Below, in pieces: positions 7,390 to 16,719 of a stretch of 64,000 nucleotides of DNA; within the stretch, counting starts at the first letter, position 1, and every line of letters begins with the position of its first letter. Position numbers and translations under genes: made by a program. The notes below the pieces were generated by a model. That model saw nothing but the letters and a program-made list of their open reading frames with translations, ran no database searches and was not told the origin of the DNA. This stretch comes from Maribacter orientalis (GTDB lineage: Bacteria > Bacteroidota > Bacteroidia > Flavobacteriales > Flavobacteriaceae). Where the stretch lies: assembly GCF_900109345.1 (NCBI RefSeq), contig NZ_FNZN01000007.1:8930-72929 (forward strand), in the 5' to 3' direction.

Positions 7390-8853
7390 TTAATTATAAA
7401 TCATGCCGTTTGGCACGTTAATGGTTCCCGTTTTCAAATCCACCAAAAAACCGTTAATTACAGCATATTCCACTTTTCCTTCCTTTTCTAAAAAAAAAGT
7501 AGGGTTAATTCCTGGTTCTAATTTAAGCTCAGGCATTTTATATTTAGGTCCTATTAAATGAATGGGAAAGGGAGAATTAATTTCACTACTAGGTATTTTG
7601 GCCATTCTCACAAAGCCATAGCCTTGTTGTAATAAATCTTTAAAATTCAATGCCTTTACTTCTGCTAAAGAATTTAAAGTCCTCGGATACGCCTTAGCCT
7701 GTTGAATGGTATATTCAGAAGCATCTAAGGTTTCATAACCATAATACGTAGAAAGGTCACCTTGGTCTAAAACACGACTACTATACCAAAATGTATTGTG
7801 TTCAGGATAGTCTACTTCAACTTGATTTATTCCTAAATCGATTGTATAGTTATTGCCCATTAAATTATAATTGACACCCGTAATCTTAAGGTCAAATAGT
7901 TTTCTATCGTTCTCAGGAATCTTTTCGTATTCTTCAATAGAAATAGTTTCGTACGATTTTTTAGCGATGGTATAAATTGCCGATAAAATAGACGTGTAAT
8001 TTAATTTTCTGATTTCTTGTTTTTCAATATCCTCAGGATATCCGCCAGATTCAATTAGTATGGTGCTTGTGCCCCATTTCTGAATATTATCTCCGAATGC
8101 CCTTGGCTCAAAATCATCATTATATCGACCAACTTGACCAGGAGCATATTTCTGAAGAATATCATTCATAAATACTATAATTTTCATAGCATTACCACGT
8201 GTTTCATTAATGTCCTTTTCATAATTATAGGCTGGTGCTAGATACGATATGGTTGCTGGCTTTTCGGTACGTTCAGCATTATAGTATGTACTTTGATCAT
8301 GTAAGTTAAATCCGAAATCTGCATTGAGACTATCACGAACTCTTTTTAAGGTTCTTGACTCTGGTGATTGTAATCGCAAGGCATCTCGATTAATATCGAC
8401 TCCTAATAAGTTTCTACGTTGAAAAAGTTCTGCTCCATCAGGATTTAGCATGGGTAAAAAATGTACCGTTAAATTGGCTAAAATCGCTTCCTTTTCAACC
8501 TTAAAATCAGGACTATTAAAGAAATTTAGAATATCAAAAATAGCTTGTGTAGCTGTAGGCTCATCACCATGCATTTGCGACCACAGAAAAACATTTGTTT
8601 TTCCAGAACCAATACTTATTAAGCTTAAATCTTTTCCTCCAATAGATTTGCCAACCGTTGCTACTTTGAACTTTTCATTAGAAGCATAGTTATTTATTAA
8701 GGGTTGTATATCAGCTCTCTTAATACGTCTTTTACCAATCGATATTTCTTTATAATTCTCGTAGGTGTCATATAACTGCGACGTTAAATCTGTTGATTGA
8801 CTCATTCCTAATAAAGAGAATGAACATACTATGGCAAGCACTATTTGCTTCAT
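7390..8853 (-). CDS. M14 family zinc carboxypeptidase, exported
   Basis: 487 residues with a signal peptide (MKQIVLAIVC to about 19). The M14 zinc site is visible: MHGDE (His95, Glu98) and FNLHDQ (His185), with NPDG and GVDINRDA between them, and ILIESGG around 260 where the catalytic Glu is expected. The C-terminal 200 residues are beta-rich accessory sequence. It probably trims peptides, or peptidoglycan peptides, in the periplasm. It is the last gene of a four-gene run of envelope proteins (11487 down to 7390) that includes an amidase and a 3D-domain protein, which favours a wall-turnover role. Confidence 0.88.
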   Translation of the reverse strand: MKQIVLAIVCSFSLLGMSQSTDLTSQLYDTYENYKEISIGKRRIKRADIQPLINNYASNEKFKVATVGKSIGGKDLSLISIGSGKTNVFLWSQMHGDEPTATQAIFDILNFFNSPDFKVEKEAILANLTVHFLPMLNPDGAELFQRRNLLGVDINRDALRLQSPESRTLKRVRDSLNADFGFNLHDQSTYYNAERTEKPATISYLAPAYNYEKDINETRGNAMKIIVFMNDILQKYAPGQVGRYNDDFEPRAFGDNIQKWGTSTILIESGGYPEDIEKQEIRKLNYTSILSAIYTIAKKSYETISIEEYEKIPENDRKLFDLKITGVNYNLMGNNYTIDLGINQVEVDYPEHNTFWYSSRVLDQGDLSTYYGYETLDASEYTIQQAKAYPRTLNSLAEVKALNFKDLLQQGYGFVRMAKIPSSEINSPFPIHLIGPKYKMPELKLEPGINPTFFLEKEGKVEYAVINGFLVDLKTGTINVPNGMIYN

Positions 8854-8877
8854 GACTTATTCTGTTTTCGTTTTAAT

Positions 8878-9549
8878 TTAATTTTCTGATGTATTTTCTG
8901 GTAACTCTTTAAAATCTAAATCCTTCACAGCCTTTCTAACTTCGAACATAAAATCTTGTCCTGGGTCAGTCTTTTTGGTACGGTAGCCAGCATCTTTCTC
9001 TAACCATAAAGAATGATTTTCAAAAAGAGTATACTCGTAATGACCTATTAAATAGTCGATATTATATTTTTCCTTAAGATATCGAACCAACCAAATATTC
9101 GATTTCAACTGTGCTTTCGTTAGTGGTAATTCATCAGTGCCCCCAACATTTTCAACACCTATTGCACAGTGATTCAGTCCAATAACATGACGCGCCATAG
9201 TAGTTTCTGGCAAAAGTCTATAAATGGTACCATCTCGGTCAACCATAAATTGAGAGGATACATTTAGACCACTCACATCTTTAATATCTGGCCTCCAATT
9301 TGGTAAGGTAGCAGGGTCGAATGCTTCGAAAGATTTTTCAAAAGTCGGAATGACCGTCCAATGCAAAACTATAATTTTAGGAACAATCTGAGGAGTTTCT
9401 TGCTCTAAGCCATATCTATTTTCAAGGTATTCTAAGGTTAATATTTTACGCTCTTCATTAAAGGTAATTGGACGTTCCACAATCGATTTTGTAGTAGTAC
9501 AGGAAACGAATAGTATGATTAACAAAAGATAATATGAAATTATTCTCAT
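8878..9549 (-). CDS. N-acetylmuramoyl-L-alanine amidase (Amidase_2), lipoprotein
   Basis: 223 residues. The lipobox is LFVSC (Cys17). The amidase/PGRP fold is shown by VLHWT (zinc His63), SQFMVDRDGTIYRL, ARHVIGLNHCAIGVENVGG (His residues around 121-127 and the active-site region), YLIGHYEY and KTDPG, where the last zinc ligand is usually found. It should cleave the amide between MurNAc and the stem peptide. It follows the 3D-domain gene by 10 bases and precedes the M14 peptidase by 24, in one probable operon. Confidence 0.9.
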   Translation of the reverse strand: MRIISYYLLLIILFVSCTTTKSIVERPITFNEERKILTLEYLENRYGLEQETPQIVPKIIVLHWTVIPTFEKSFEAFDPATLPNWRPDIKDVSGLNVSSQFMVDRDGTIYRLLPETTMARHVIGLNHCAIGVENVGGTDELPLTKAQLKSNIWLVRYLKEKYNIDYLIGHYEYTLFENHSLWLEKDAGYRTKKTDPGQDFMFEVRKAVKDLDFKELPENTSEN

Positions 9550-9559
9550 TGATTGATAT

Positions 9560-9970
9560 TTATAAACTATCCTTTAATACAGCATATCTAATGGTTACTT
9601 TTCTTCTTCCCCATTCTTTTGCCTTCTCGACATTATCTCCCATGTAAATATCGATTCTGTTTTTCCATCTAGAATGCATTTTATCTTTTACGAGATATAC
9701 CCCTTCGAAAGTATCAATTTTGACCATAGTATTGTAACCAAGTCCTTTATTCAATAAATCTCGAGATACGGCAATCCATTTTAAACCAGGTTTTATTGAA
9801 TCACCCCATGCTGTAATGGCTGGGTGTTCATAAGATGTTTGATCTGGAAGTGAATTGTAGGCCGTAGCAGTTACTTGTATAGGAACCCAATCATATTTTT
9901 CATCCAAGCTTTCATCTGCACAGCAAATTACTGTTAAGCTTATGAATAATATGATTATCCTTTTTATCAT
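9560..9970 (-). CDS. 3D-domain protein (lytic-transglycosylase-like), lipoprotein
   Basis: 136 residues with a short hydrophobic leader and a VICC lipobox-like end. The body is a 3D domain: VTATAYN at the start, AITAWGDSIKPGLKWIAVSR, YNTMVKID, VKDKMHSRWKNRIDIYMG, the last holding the Asp residues after which the domain is named. This double-psi barrel occurs in MltA-type and resuscitation-factor wall enzymes. Alone it may act on, or only bind, glycan strands. Five bases separate it from the VCBS protein gene upstream. Confidence 0.82.
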   Translation of the reverse strand: MIKRIIILFISLTVICCADESLDEKYDWVPIQVTATAYNSLPDQTSYEHPAITAWGDSIKPGLKWIAVSRDLLNKGLGYNTMVKIDTFEGVYLVKDKMHSRWKNRIDIYMGDNVEKAKEWGRRKVTIRYAVLKDSL

Positions 9971-9975
9971 ACCTA

Positions 9976-11487
9976 CTAATGTAGTTTATTTTCTAAAATT
10001 AAAAGGTCAGTATAACTTTCACCCCATGCCTCTTCCAATTCTTTAGGTACAGGCGTGAATGAATAAGTCAATGCGCTTAAAACAATATCTTCGTCACCAT
10101 CGCCATCAATATCTGCCGAATCCATTAAGAACCATCTAGCCATTTTCATGTCTGTCAAATGCTCTTGTTTAAAAGTATAATTTTTACTGTTTTCATTCTC
10201 CAGATACACAAAATTATATTCAGGGTGATTTTCGTAATCAGGAAAAGTAGCCAAGAGAGCAAAATCCAAATCTCCATCCTGATCAAAATCTTTAGCAATT
10301 ACTCGAGTTGCTCCATTTAATGGGTAAAAAAAAGTTTCCTTAAAGTTATTCTGGCCATCATTTAAATGAATACGCATTCCATGATAAGGCTTACTTACAT
10401 ATGATTCATCTGCATTGTCACCGTTAACCGTAATTATATCATCATAACCATCGCCATTATAATCTACCAGTTCAAACCAACTTGAGCCATATACGGGACT
10501 AAACCTAAGTACTTTTTCAACGGTAAATTCCAAATTTTCTTTCTGATATAAAATATAGACCGCTTCATCACCTTGAGCTGCTAAAACAACTAAATCATCT
10601 TTCCCATCGGCATTCATATCTTTTGGTATTACCCTTAATGTTCCTGGGATGTTCAAAAGCGACCTTTTTTTATAAAAACCATAGGAATCTTTTTCGAGTA
10701 AAGTCAACTTACCATGTAAGTCCCCAAATTCGCTTACCACGATCTCTTCAGTTCCATTTTTATCAAGATCTACATAAAGGGTATGAACAGGTCGATGGAG
10801 AGAATCCATTAACGATGCCGAGGTATTATTATACTTTAATATTATTTTTCCACTCGGAATCTCCGAAGGCACTAATAAGCCCATACTGGTAACATAAGCA
10901 CTATCACCAATAATCTTTGCATCTGTAATGGCACGATTAAAATACCCTTTAAGTTTATTCTCTTTCGTTATCAAATCAAAAGATGCTAGTTCCCCTTTTC
11001 TTGTGCCTGTTAAAATGGTACTATTTGCTGTATCGATTTTTAAAAAGGTGTATAAACTTCCAACGGCACTATCCAAAGAAATAGGATTACTGTTAAACTG
11101 AGATAGCGATGCACTTTTTATTCGGTCATTTTTGTTTGTAATACTATCGGGAGCCAAATCAATGATATAATTTTTTAAAAGCTCCCAGTCATCTGCTTCA
11201 ATAATTGGCTTACTTGGAAAGATACCCGTTTTTATTATGGCCATCTGTTCCGGGAAAGATAGATTATGATAGGGGTGATTTTCCGTAGTTATAATACCCA
11301 TTCGGGCCGCCATTGCTGGGAGTACATTATTTTTCCAAATATCTTTTGGTAAATCTTGAATATCAGGAGCTATATGACAACTAGCACAATAATTTTCATA
11401 CAAAACAACTTCCTTAGGACGATTTTCTGTAGTACATGAAATAGATAGAAACAAAAGGGAAATATAAAAAGCTGTTTTCAAATCCAT
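9976..11487 (-). CDS. VCBS/FG-GAP repeat lipoprotein with an N-terminal heme-binding CxxCH
   Basis: 503 residues. Lipobox LSISC (Cys18) is followed at once by a c-type heme motif CASCH (34-38) in a segment ending MAARMG, which could supply the distal Met. The rest is a beta-propeller of VCBS/FG-GAP repeats; at least four calcium-loop signatures are visible (DMNADGKDD, DYNGDGYDD, DFDQDGDLD, DIDGDGDED). It is probably an outer-surface or periplasmic protein. Whether heme is really attached is inferred from the motif. It is the first gene of the four-gene envelope run. Confidence 0.85.
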   Translation of the reverse strand: MDLKTAFYISLLFLSISCTTENRPKEVVLYENYCASCHIAPDIQDLPKDIWKNNVLPAMAARMGIITTENHPYHNLSFPEQMAIIKTGIFPSKPIIEADDWELLKNYIIDLAPDSITNKNDRIKSASLSQFNSNPISLDSAVGSLYTFLKIDTANSTILTGTRKGELASFDLITKENKLKGYFNRAITDAKIIGDSAYVTSMGLLVPSEIPSGKIILKYNNTSASLMDSLHRPVHTLYVDLDKNGTEEIVVSEFGDLHGKLTLLEKDSYGFYKKRSLLNIPGTLRVIPKDMNADGKDDLVVLAAQGDEAVYILYQKENLEFTVEKVLRFSPVYGSSWFELVDYNGDGYDDIITVNGDNADESYVSKPYHGMRIHLNDGQNNFKETFFYPLNGATRVIAKDFDQDGDLDFALLATFPDYENHPEYNFVYLENENSKNYTFKQEHLTDMKMARWFLMDSADIDGDGDEDIVLSALTYSFTPVPKELEEAWGESYTDLLILENKLH

Positions 11488-11586
11488 AGAAATTATTATG
11501 ATTTACTTATTATTTAATAAGTTTGGAAGATACCTATACCATTAAAATTTTGCAAGTGATAAATGAAGGCTTTTCTTTAAATTTGC

Positions 11587-11994
11587 ATGGCTATGAAAAA
11601 AGAAAAAAAACCAGATAATGTTGTATTCAATGAAGAAACCCAAGAGTATCATGGGAAGCTATCACCTTTTGCTACAGGTGTATCTGCTCCAAAAATAACA
11701 CCGCCAGATGTTACTTCATGGAAAAACACACATATCGTAAGTGCCAATAACCAATTTAAGGCCCAATACGAAGAACTACAGAATTCGTATAAAAAATTGA
11801 TGGACAATTTTGAGTACAACAATTTAGTCTACAGTGCTAAGTTTAGTTTTGAGCCAATTGTAGGCAAGGAATATCATTTGTACAAAGCTAAAGACGAAAG
11901 CACATTTCTGTCCTTAATTTTACCTCAAGAATGTAACTTTGACCATGTAGGCAGTTTTAGACTTGCTGCGGATAAAACTTGGGAAAGATTATAG
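11587..11994 (+). CDS. DUF2452 family protein
   Basis: 135 residues, soluble, with no signal peptide. The conserved start (KPDNVVFNEETQEYHGKLSPFAT, shown in part) and ITPPDVTSWKN are typical of the DUF2452 family of Bacteroidota. The middle is a short helix (NQFKAQYEELQNSYKKLMDN) and the end a beta segment (FSFEPIVGKEYHLY). Function unknown. It is a single gene divergent from the VCBS operon and 85 bases before the serine hydrolase gene. Confidence 0.8.
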   Translation: MAMKKEKKPDNVVFNEETQEYHGKLSPFATGVSAPKITPPDVTSWKNTHIVSANNQFKAQYEELQNSYKKLMDNFEYNNLVYSAKFSFEPIVGKEYHLYKAKDESTFLSLILPQECNFDHVGSFRLAADKTWERL

Positions 11995-12079
11995 TTAATC
12001 TAACCTATTTAATGGACGTTGCCTGTTCTAGAAACGAATCTCATTACATTTTAAAAATTTAAAGAAAATTACATTACGA

Positions 12080-13414
12080 ATGAGGAAAATTAAACTATTT
12101 CTAGGTATTGCCTTGGTTGGGATTATTACTGCCGCTTATTTCAACTATCCAAAGTTAAACCTTATGTCTGGGTTTGCTTCTAAAAATATGGCTTCTAGCG
12201 TATTTATTGCTGATAGAGAACCAGTAGATGTTTCATTGTACGATAATGATATACCATTAGTGAATTTATCTGACTGTGCCGTTTCCGAAGCAGATGAATC
12301 CGCTACGGCAACAGTATACGGACTCATGCCAAGAACGGCGGTGTACAAAGAAGGTATAGGTGCTGTACTTACCAATAAAGAGTTTTCGAAACATAATTTT
12401 GAACTAATTCCTAATAGGTTTGTAACTATGGATAGTTTGCCTTTCCCATACGGCAACAACGGAGTTATGGACACCGTTTTAGAAAATGTTGATTATGATA
12501 AGTTAGAAGTGGCTTTCTCAAATGCATTCAAAGATCCGGAGCAAAAAACAAGGACTCTTTTAGTGGTGTACAAAAATCAGATTATTGGTGAACGTTACAT
12601 TCGTGGGTTTTCAGAGGATACTAAAATACTAGGCTGGTCAATGACTAAAAGTGTATTATCTACCCTATATGGTATTTTGGAATACCAAGGTAAAATGAAG
12701 ATGGATTTTAAACCATTTTCAGATGAAATACGGATGAAAAGCCCTAAACATAATATAACCATAGACCATCTGTTACGAATGCAAAGCGGATTAGCCTGGG
12801 ACGAAAACTATTTTAAAATTTCTGATGCTACACGTATGCTTTTTTTGGATTCTGACATGACCTTGGCACAAAGAAATAAAGACGTCATTGCAGCTCCTAC
12901 AGAAGTTTGGAACTATTCTTCTGGTACTACCAATTTATTGTCTGGCATACTGCGAGAACAATTTAATACCCATCAAGAATATTTAGATTTTCCTTATAAA
13001 ACATTGATTGATAAAATAGGGATGCATTCAATGCTTTTAGAAACCGATTTAACTGGAAACTATGTATTATCATCTTATGGATGGGCTACAACACGAGATT
13101 GGGCAAAGTTTGGAATTTTATATTTAAACAATGGCGATTGGAACGGTGAACGCATCTTTTCCGAAACTTGGGTAGATTATGTTGCTGAACCTACAGAACA
13201 TTCCAACGGAACCTATGGTGCGCACTTCTGGTTGAATGCAGAGGGTAAATATGTCGATATACCTACAGATTTATATTCGGTTAATGGATTTCAAGGTCAA
13301 CGCATTTTTATTATTCCCTCAAAAGATTTGGTCGTGGTACGCACAGGTTTAGAAGAGCAGACCGATGAACAGTTCAATACCTTACTGAAAGAAATCATTC
13401 AATCTATTCGATGA
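12080..13414 (+). CDS. Serine hydrolase of the beta-lactamase class C / PBP4* family
   Basis: 444 residues with an N-terminal membrane anchor or signal (8-22). The catalytic motifs are SMTK (Ser187, Lys190) and YSS (from Tyr279, in place of YxN). The GILYLNNGDWNG and YGAHFWLN segments are typical of the family's second half; near the end, VNGFQGQRIFIIPSKDLVVVR covers the third-motif strand. Such enzymes are esterases, D-aminopeptidases or amide hydrolases rather than true resistance enzymes. The gene stands alone; a terminator follows 170 bases later. Confidence 0.85.
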   Translation: MRKIKLFLGIALVGIITAAYFNYPKLNLMSGFASKNMASSVFIADREPVDVSLYDNDIPLVNLSDCAVSEADESATATVYGLMPRTAVYKEGIGAVLTNKEFSKHNFELIPNRFVTMDSLPFPYGNNGVMDTVLENVDYDKLEVAFSNAFKDPEQKTRTLLVVYKNQIIGERYIRGFSEDTKILGWSMTKSVLSTLYGILEYQGKMKMDFKPFSDEIRMKSPKHNITIDHLLRMQSGLAWDENYFKISDATRMLFLDSDMTLAQRNKDVIAAPTEVWNYSSGTTNLLSGILREQFNTHQEYLDFPYKTLIDKIGMHSMLLETDLTGNYVLSSYGWATTRDWAKFGILYLNNGDWNGERIFSETWVDYVAEPTEHSNGTYGAHFWLNAEGKYVDIPTDLYSVNGFQGQRIFIIPSKDLVVVRTGLEEQTDEQFNTLLKEIIQSIR

Positions 13415-13583
13415 ATAGGTTGAAATTTTAACGAATCTAATACAATACCACATTTTTACTGTCATACACCACAGATTTCTCTTACGTGACAACAATAGTT
13501 TCTAGAAACTAGGCATCCTTTCTATATTTACAGTGTTATTAAAAACGAAATAAAAATTTTTCATTTTCATATAGTGTTCTCGT

Positions 13584-13618
13584 AAAAGAGTCTGATCTTC
13601 TAAGATCGGACTCTTTTT
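13584..13618 (+). terminator. Rho-independent terminator in the serine hydrolase-menB gap
   Basis: A 16-bp stem with one G-T wobble (13584-13599 with 13602-13617) and a T run. It is 170 bases after the hydrolase stop, farther than usual, so it may end a separate short transcript. The rest of the 349-base gap holds a TATATTTA box (13523-13530) and the inverted repeat listed next. Confidence 0.88.
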
Positions 13619-13653
13619 AGTTTGAGCAAATTTCCGTTTCCAGTCTGCGATTT

Positions 13654-13755
13654 TTAGTTCACAGCAATCACTATTCAGTATTCAATTTAAAAAAATATCA
13701 ACAGCTAAAAGCTATTGGCTAAATACTGAATTAAGGTCAAGCCAAAGTGAACTAA
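13654..13755. repeat. Nested inverted repeat in an intergenic region
   Basis: Outer arms TTAGTTCAC (13654-13662) and GTGAACTAA (13747-13755) are exact complements. Inner arms ATTCAGTATT (13673-13682) and AATACTGAAT (13722-13731) are also exact. The centre is AGCTAAAAGCTATTGGCT. It looks like a decayed dispersed palindromic element and ends just before the menB stop. Confidence 0.65.
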
Positions 13756-13763
13756 CAATCAAT

Positions 13764-14606
13764 TTACGGCAGCCAATTATCGGTACCGAAGTTTGGTTTA
13801 CGTTTTTCAAGAAATGCATTTCTACCTTCTTTGGCTTCCTCGGTCATATAAGCTAGTCGTGTAGCTTCACCAGCGAAAACCTGTTGACCTACCATGCCAT
13901 CATCTGTAAGGTTCATTGAGAACTTCAACATTTTAATAGAGATAGGAGATTTCTCTAAAACTTCTTGTGCCCACTGAAAAGCAGTGTCTTCTAATTCATG
14001 ATGTGGAATCACAGCATTGACCATTCCCATATCAAAAGCATCTTGTGCAGAATAGTTTCTACCCAAGAAAAATATCTCACGTGCTTTTTTCTGTCCCACC
14101 ATTTTAGCCAGGTATGCAGAACCATATCCACCATCGAAACTGGTAACATCGGCATCGGTCTGTTTAAAAATGGCGTGTTCTTTGCTGGCCAATGTCATAT
14201 CACAAACCACATGAAGACTATGTCCACCACCTACGGCCCATCCTGGTACTACAGCAATGACCACTTTTGGCATAAAACGTATCATACGTTGAACCTCTAA
14301 AATATTAAGTCTATGCTGACCATCTTGCCCAACATACCCTTTCTCTCCCCTAGCCTTTTGATCACCACCACTACAAAAAGACCATATTCCGTCTTTGGTA
14401 GAAGGCCCCTCAGCTGACAGCAATACCACTCCGATAGAAGTATCTTCTTGTGCGTCATAAAATGCCTTTATCAATTCACTGGTTGTGTGTGGTCTGAACG
14501 CATTACGAACATTAGGTCGATTAAAAGCGATACGACCCACACCATCACATTTTTTATAGGTTATATCTTCAAATTCAATGGCCGTTTGCCAGTTAGGTGA
14601 TTTCAT
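13764..14606 (-). CDS. menB: 1,4-dihydroxy-2-naphthoyl-CoA synthase
   Basis: 280 residues. A crotonase-fold enzyme that closes the second ring of the menaquinone nucleus from o-succinylbenzoyl-CoA in the cytoplasm. Family marks are RIAFNRPNVRNAFRPHT, CSGGDQKARG, PGWAVGGGHSLHVVCD (oxyanion hole and active site), TSFDGGYGSAYLA and KPNFG. The frame is open back to 14663, but family members begin close to the residues MKSPNW, so I start at 14606. No other menaquinone gene is adjacent. Menaquinone is the usual quinone of Bacteroidota. Confidence 0.95.
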   Translation of the reverse strand: MKSPNWQTAIEFEDITYKKCDGVGRIAFNRPNVRNAFRPHTTSELIKAFYDAQEDTSIGVVLLSAEGPSTKDGIWSFCSGGDQKARGEKGYVGQDGQHRLNILEVQRMIRFMPKVVIAVVPGWAVGGGHSLHVVCDMTLASKEHAIFKQTDADVTSFDGGYGSAYLAKMVGQKKAREIFFLGRNYSAQDAFDMGMVNAVIPHHELEDTAFQWAQEVLEKSPISIKMLKFSMNLTDDGMVGQQVFAGEATRLAYMTEEAKEGRNAFLEKRKPNFGTDNWLP

Positions 14607-14791
14607 AATTTCTAACAATTCAATTGTGGCATAAAGATAAGGGTTCATAGGTAACCTTACCAAATCTGAAAAATGGAAATGGTATATATCGAGCGCTTGG
14701 TGTCTTAATCAAACGCGTTATTTATCCTATGGTTTGTAATAATCTTTTGTTACCATTTGTGCTATGTTTACAACTTCAACTAAACGTTAGA

Positions 14792-15520
14792 ATGAGACAA
14801 GCCCTTTATGCCTTTATAAAATCTGTCCATAAATTTTTAGCACATATATTTCATGAGTATAACACCAAGTTGCCCTACCTCATTACGATCATTATAGCCT
14901 TAATGGTCGTGGTCGGTGGAATAAATTTGTTTATAGAACTTACCGAAACGCTAAAAACAGAACTTCTTGCTCGATATGATAGTTCGATAACGGAGTATAT
15001 AATTTCATACCGCTCTCCTTCGCTTACTTCATATTTTAAGTTTGTGACCAACGTAGGCGATTTTTATGGGTATTTGATCGTATTGGGTATTTTTCTGGTC
15101 GTTTCTTTATTCGTTTTTAAAAGATGGAAATTTGTAGCACAGGCAACGTTGGTGCTCGCCTTGGCTACCGTTTCAAATATGATGTTAAAACGTTTTATAG
15201 ACCGTGCCCGACCAGGTATAGAACACTTAGTTTCAGTTGAAACTCTTAGTTACCCCAGCGGACATGCCATGAGTGCGATGGCTTTTTATGGCTTTTTGAT
15301 TTTTCTTGTTACTAAATTCGATATTCATAGGATAGCTAAGGTGTTAATTTTAACAGTTTTGGTTTTGTTGATTTTAAGTATTGGTATAAGCAGAATATAC
15401 CTAGGGGTTCATTTTCCATCGGATATTGCCGGCGGATTCATTGCCGGATTCATTTGGGTAGTCTTCTGCGTACTTGTCTTCTATTTAATTGAGATTTTTA
15501 GAAGAGATTCACAAACCTAA
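14792..15520 (+). CDS. PAP2-family membrane phosphatase
   Basis: About 242 residues starting MRQALYAF; the frame is open from 14729, but the extra residues look non-native. About six membrane segments. The three acid-phosphatase motifs are complete: KRFIDRARP, YPSGHAMS and SRIYLGVHFPSDIAGG, with the nucleophilic His in the last. This points to a phosphatidic acid, PGP or undecaprenyl-pyrophosphate phosphatase; the exact lipid cannot be told. It is divergent from menB. Confidence 0.88.
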   Translation: MRQALYAFIKSVHKFLAHIFHEYNTKLPYLITIIIALMVVVGGINLFIELTETLKTELLARYDSSITEYIISYRSPSLTSYFKFVTNVGDFYGYLIVLGIFLVVSLFVFKRWKFVAQATLVLALATVSNMMLKRFIDRARPGIEHLVSVETLSYPSGHAMSAMAFYGFLIFLVTKFDIHRIAKVLILTVLVLLILSIGISRIYLGVHFPSDIAGGFIAGFIWVVFCVLVFYLIEIFRRDSQT

Positions 15521-15645
15521 TCTACTTTTGCTATCAAAACACTTCAAAATAACAGTACAGCTACCATAGCATTCAATGATTTTAATACTTTCGTAGTTGA
15601 TATTGTAATACACTAAGTACGATAATCTTAAAATAATAAACGAAT

Positions 15646-16407
15646 ATGTCAACAAATAAGATTGCTTTGGTTACTGGCGGTAGCCGTGGATTGGGTAAAA
15701 ACATGGCGTTAAGTATTGCTAAAAGAGGTTTAGATGTGATACTGACCTATCACTCTAACAAAGAGGCAGCTGACGATGTGGTTGCTGAAATTAAAAAGCT
15801 TGGGCAACAAGCGGTTGCCTTTCAATTGGATACGAGTGATACTTCAGGATTTAAAGCATTTTTTGAAGGGATATCTACCTATTTAAAGGAAAAGTATAAT
15901 GCCGATTCTTTTGATTATCTGATCAATAACGCGGGTACTGGCATTTACAAGCCTTTTTTAGACACAACCGAGACCGATTTTGATGAAATGATGAACATAC
16001 ACATTAAAGGGGTTTATTTTTTAAGTCAACAAGCAGTTCCTTTATTATCCGATGGTGGCGGAATTATTAATATATCTTCTGGACTAGCCCGTTTTTCATT
16101 ACCAGGTTCGTCCGCATATGCAAGTATGAAAGGGGCTGTTGAAGTATTCACTAAATATTTGGCAAAAGAGTTAAGCAATAGAAAAATAAGAGCCAATGTT
16201 GTGGCACCTGGTGCAGTGGCTACCGATTTCGGTGGTGGTGAGAATAAGGATAATGAAAAGAAACGTTCTTTAATTAGTCAAAACACAGCTTTAGGTCGTG
16301 TTGGGGAACCTGAAGATATTGGTGGTATTGTAGCCTTTTTATGTACTGAAGACGCTCGCTGGATCAATGGTCAACGTATTGAAGCCTCTGGTGGAATTAT
16401 GTTATAA
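15646..16407 (+). CDS. SDR family oxidoreductase
   Basis: 253 residues. A classical short-chain dehydrogenase: nucleotide-binding TGGSRGLGKNMA (TGxxxGxG) at about 9-20, LINNAG, catalytic Ser in INISSG, YASMK (YxxxK), and C-terminal GRVGEPEDIGGIVAFL with INGQRIEASGG. The last part resembles FabG-type 3-oxoacyl reductases and sugar/steroid reductases; NADP(H) is likely because a Ser-Asn pair follows beta strand 2. Substrate unknown. Monocistronic. Confidence 0.88.
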   Translation: MSTNKIALVTGGSRGLGKNMALSIAKRGLDVILTYHSNKEAADDVVAEIKKLGQQAVAFQLDTSDTSGFKAFFEGISTYLKEKYNADSFDYLINNAGTGIYKPFLDTTETDFDEMMNIHIKGVYFLSQQAVPLLSDGGGIINISSGLARFSLPGSSAYASMKGAVEVFTKYLAKELSNRKIRANVVAPGAVATDFGGGENKDNEKKRSLISQNTALGRVGEPEDIGGIVAFLCTEDARWINGQRIEASGGIML

Positions 16408-16491
16408 CATTTCTAAACTTCAAGTTAGACGTTTTTCAAATGATATTAGACCGTTCTAATTTTTTATATTGAAAACATGGAATCCCAATGA

Positions 16492-16626
16492 AACAACTGT
16501 ACTCCTCAGGTTCGTTATAGATACCCTGAAGATTATGTAAAGACCATACATTTGTCTGGAATCAAAAGATTAGCATGGAGCGGAAATCGCCGCTATGAAA
16601 CTGGTTTCATAAAAGCTCTGGGTTGA
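16492..16626 (+). pseudogene. Possible gene remnant in the SDR-cyclase gap
   Basis: A 44-codon open stretch without a start codon, between a TGA at 16489 and a TGA at 16624, within the 312-base gap 16408-16719. Its reading (including RYPEDYVKTIHLSG and AWSGNRRYETGFIKALG) looks more protein-like than random intergenic DNA here. I do not recognise the family. The rest of the gap is A/T-rich with no clear signal. Confidence 0.3.
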
Positions 16627-16719
16627 TTCAATAGATGTATTCTGATGACTTTTTAATATAAGTATGTCTTTAAAGAATAAAATAAAAACACCTAAAAAAT
16701 AACGAACCCTAGGCTTGTA

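Noticed and set aside
13483..13497. 15-mer TACGTGACAACAATA repeated exactly at 41833-41847
   Set aside because: About one or two such matches are expected by chance in 64 kb of A/T-rich sequence, and the contexts do not match.
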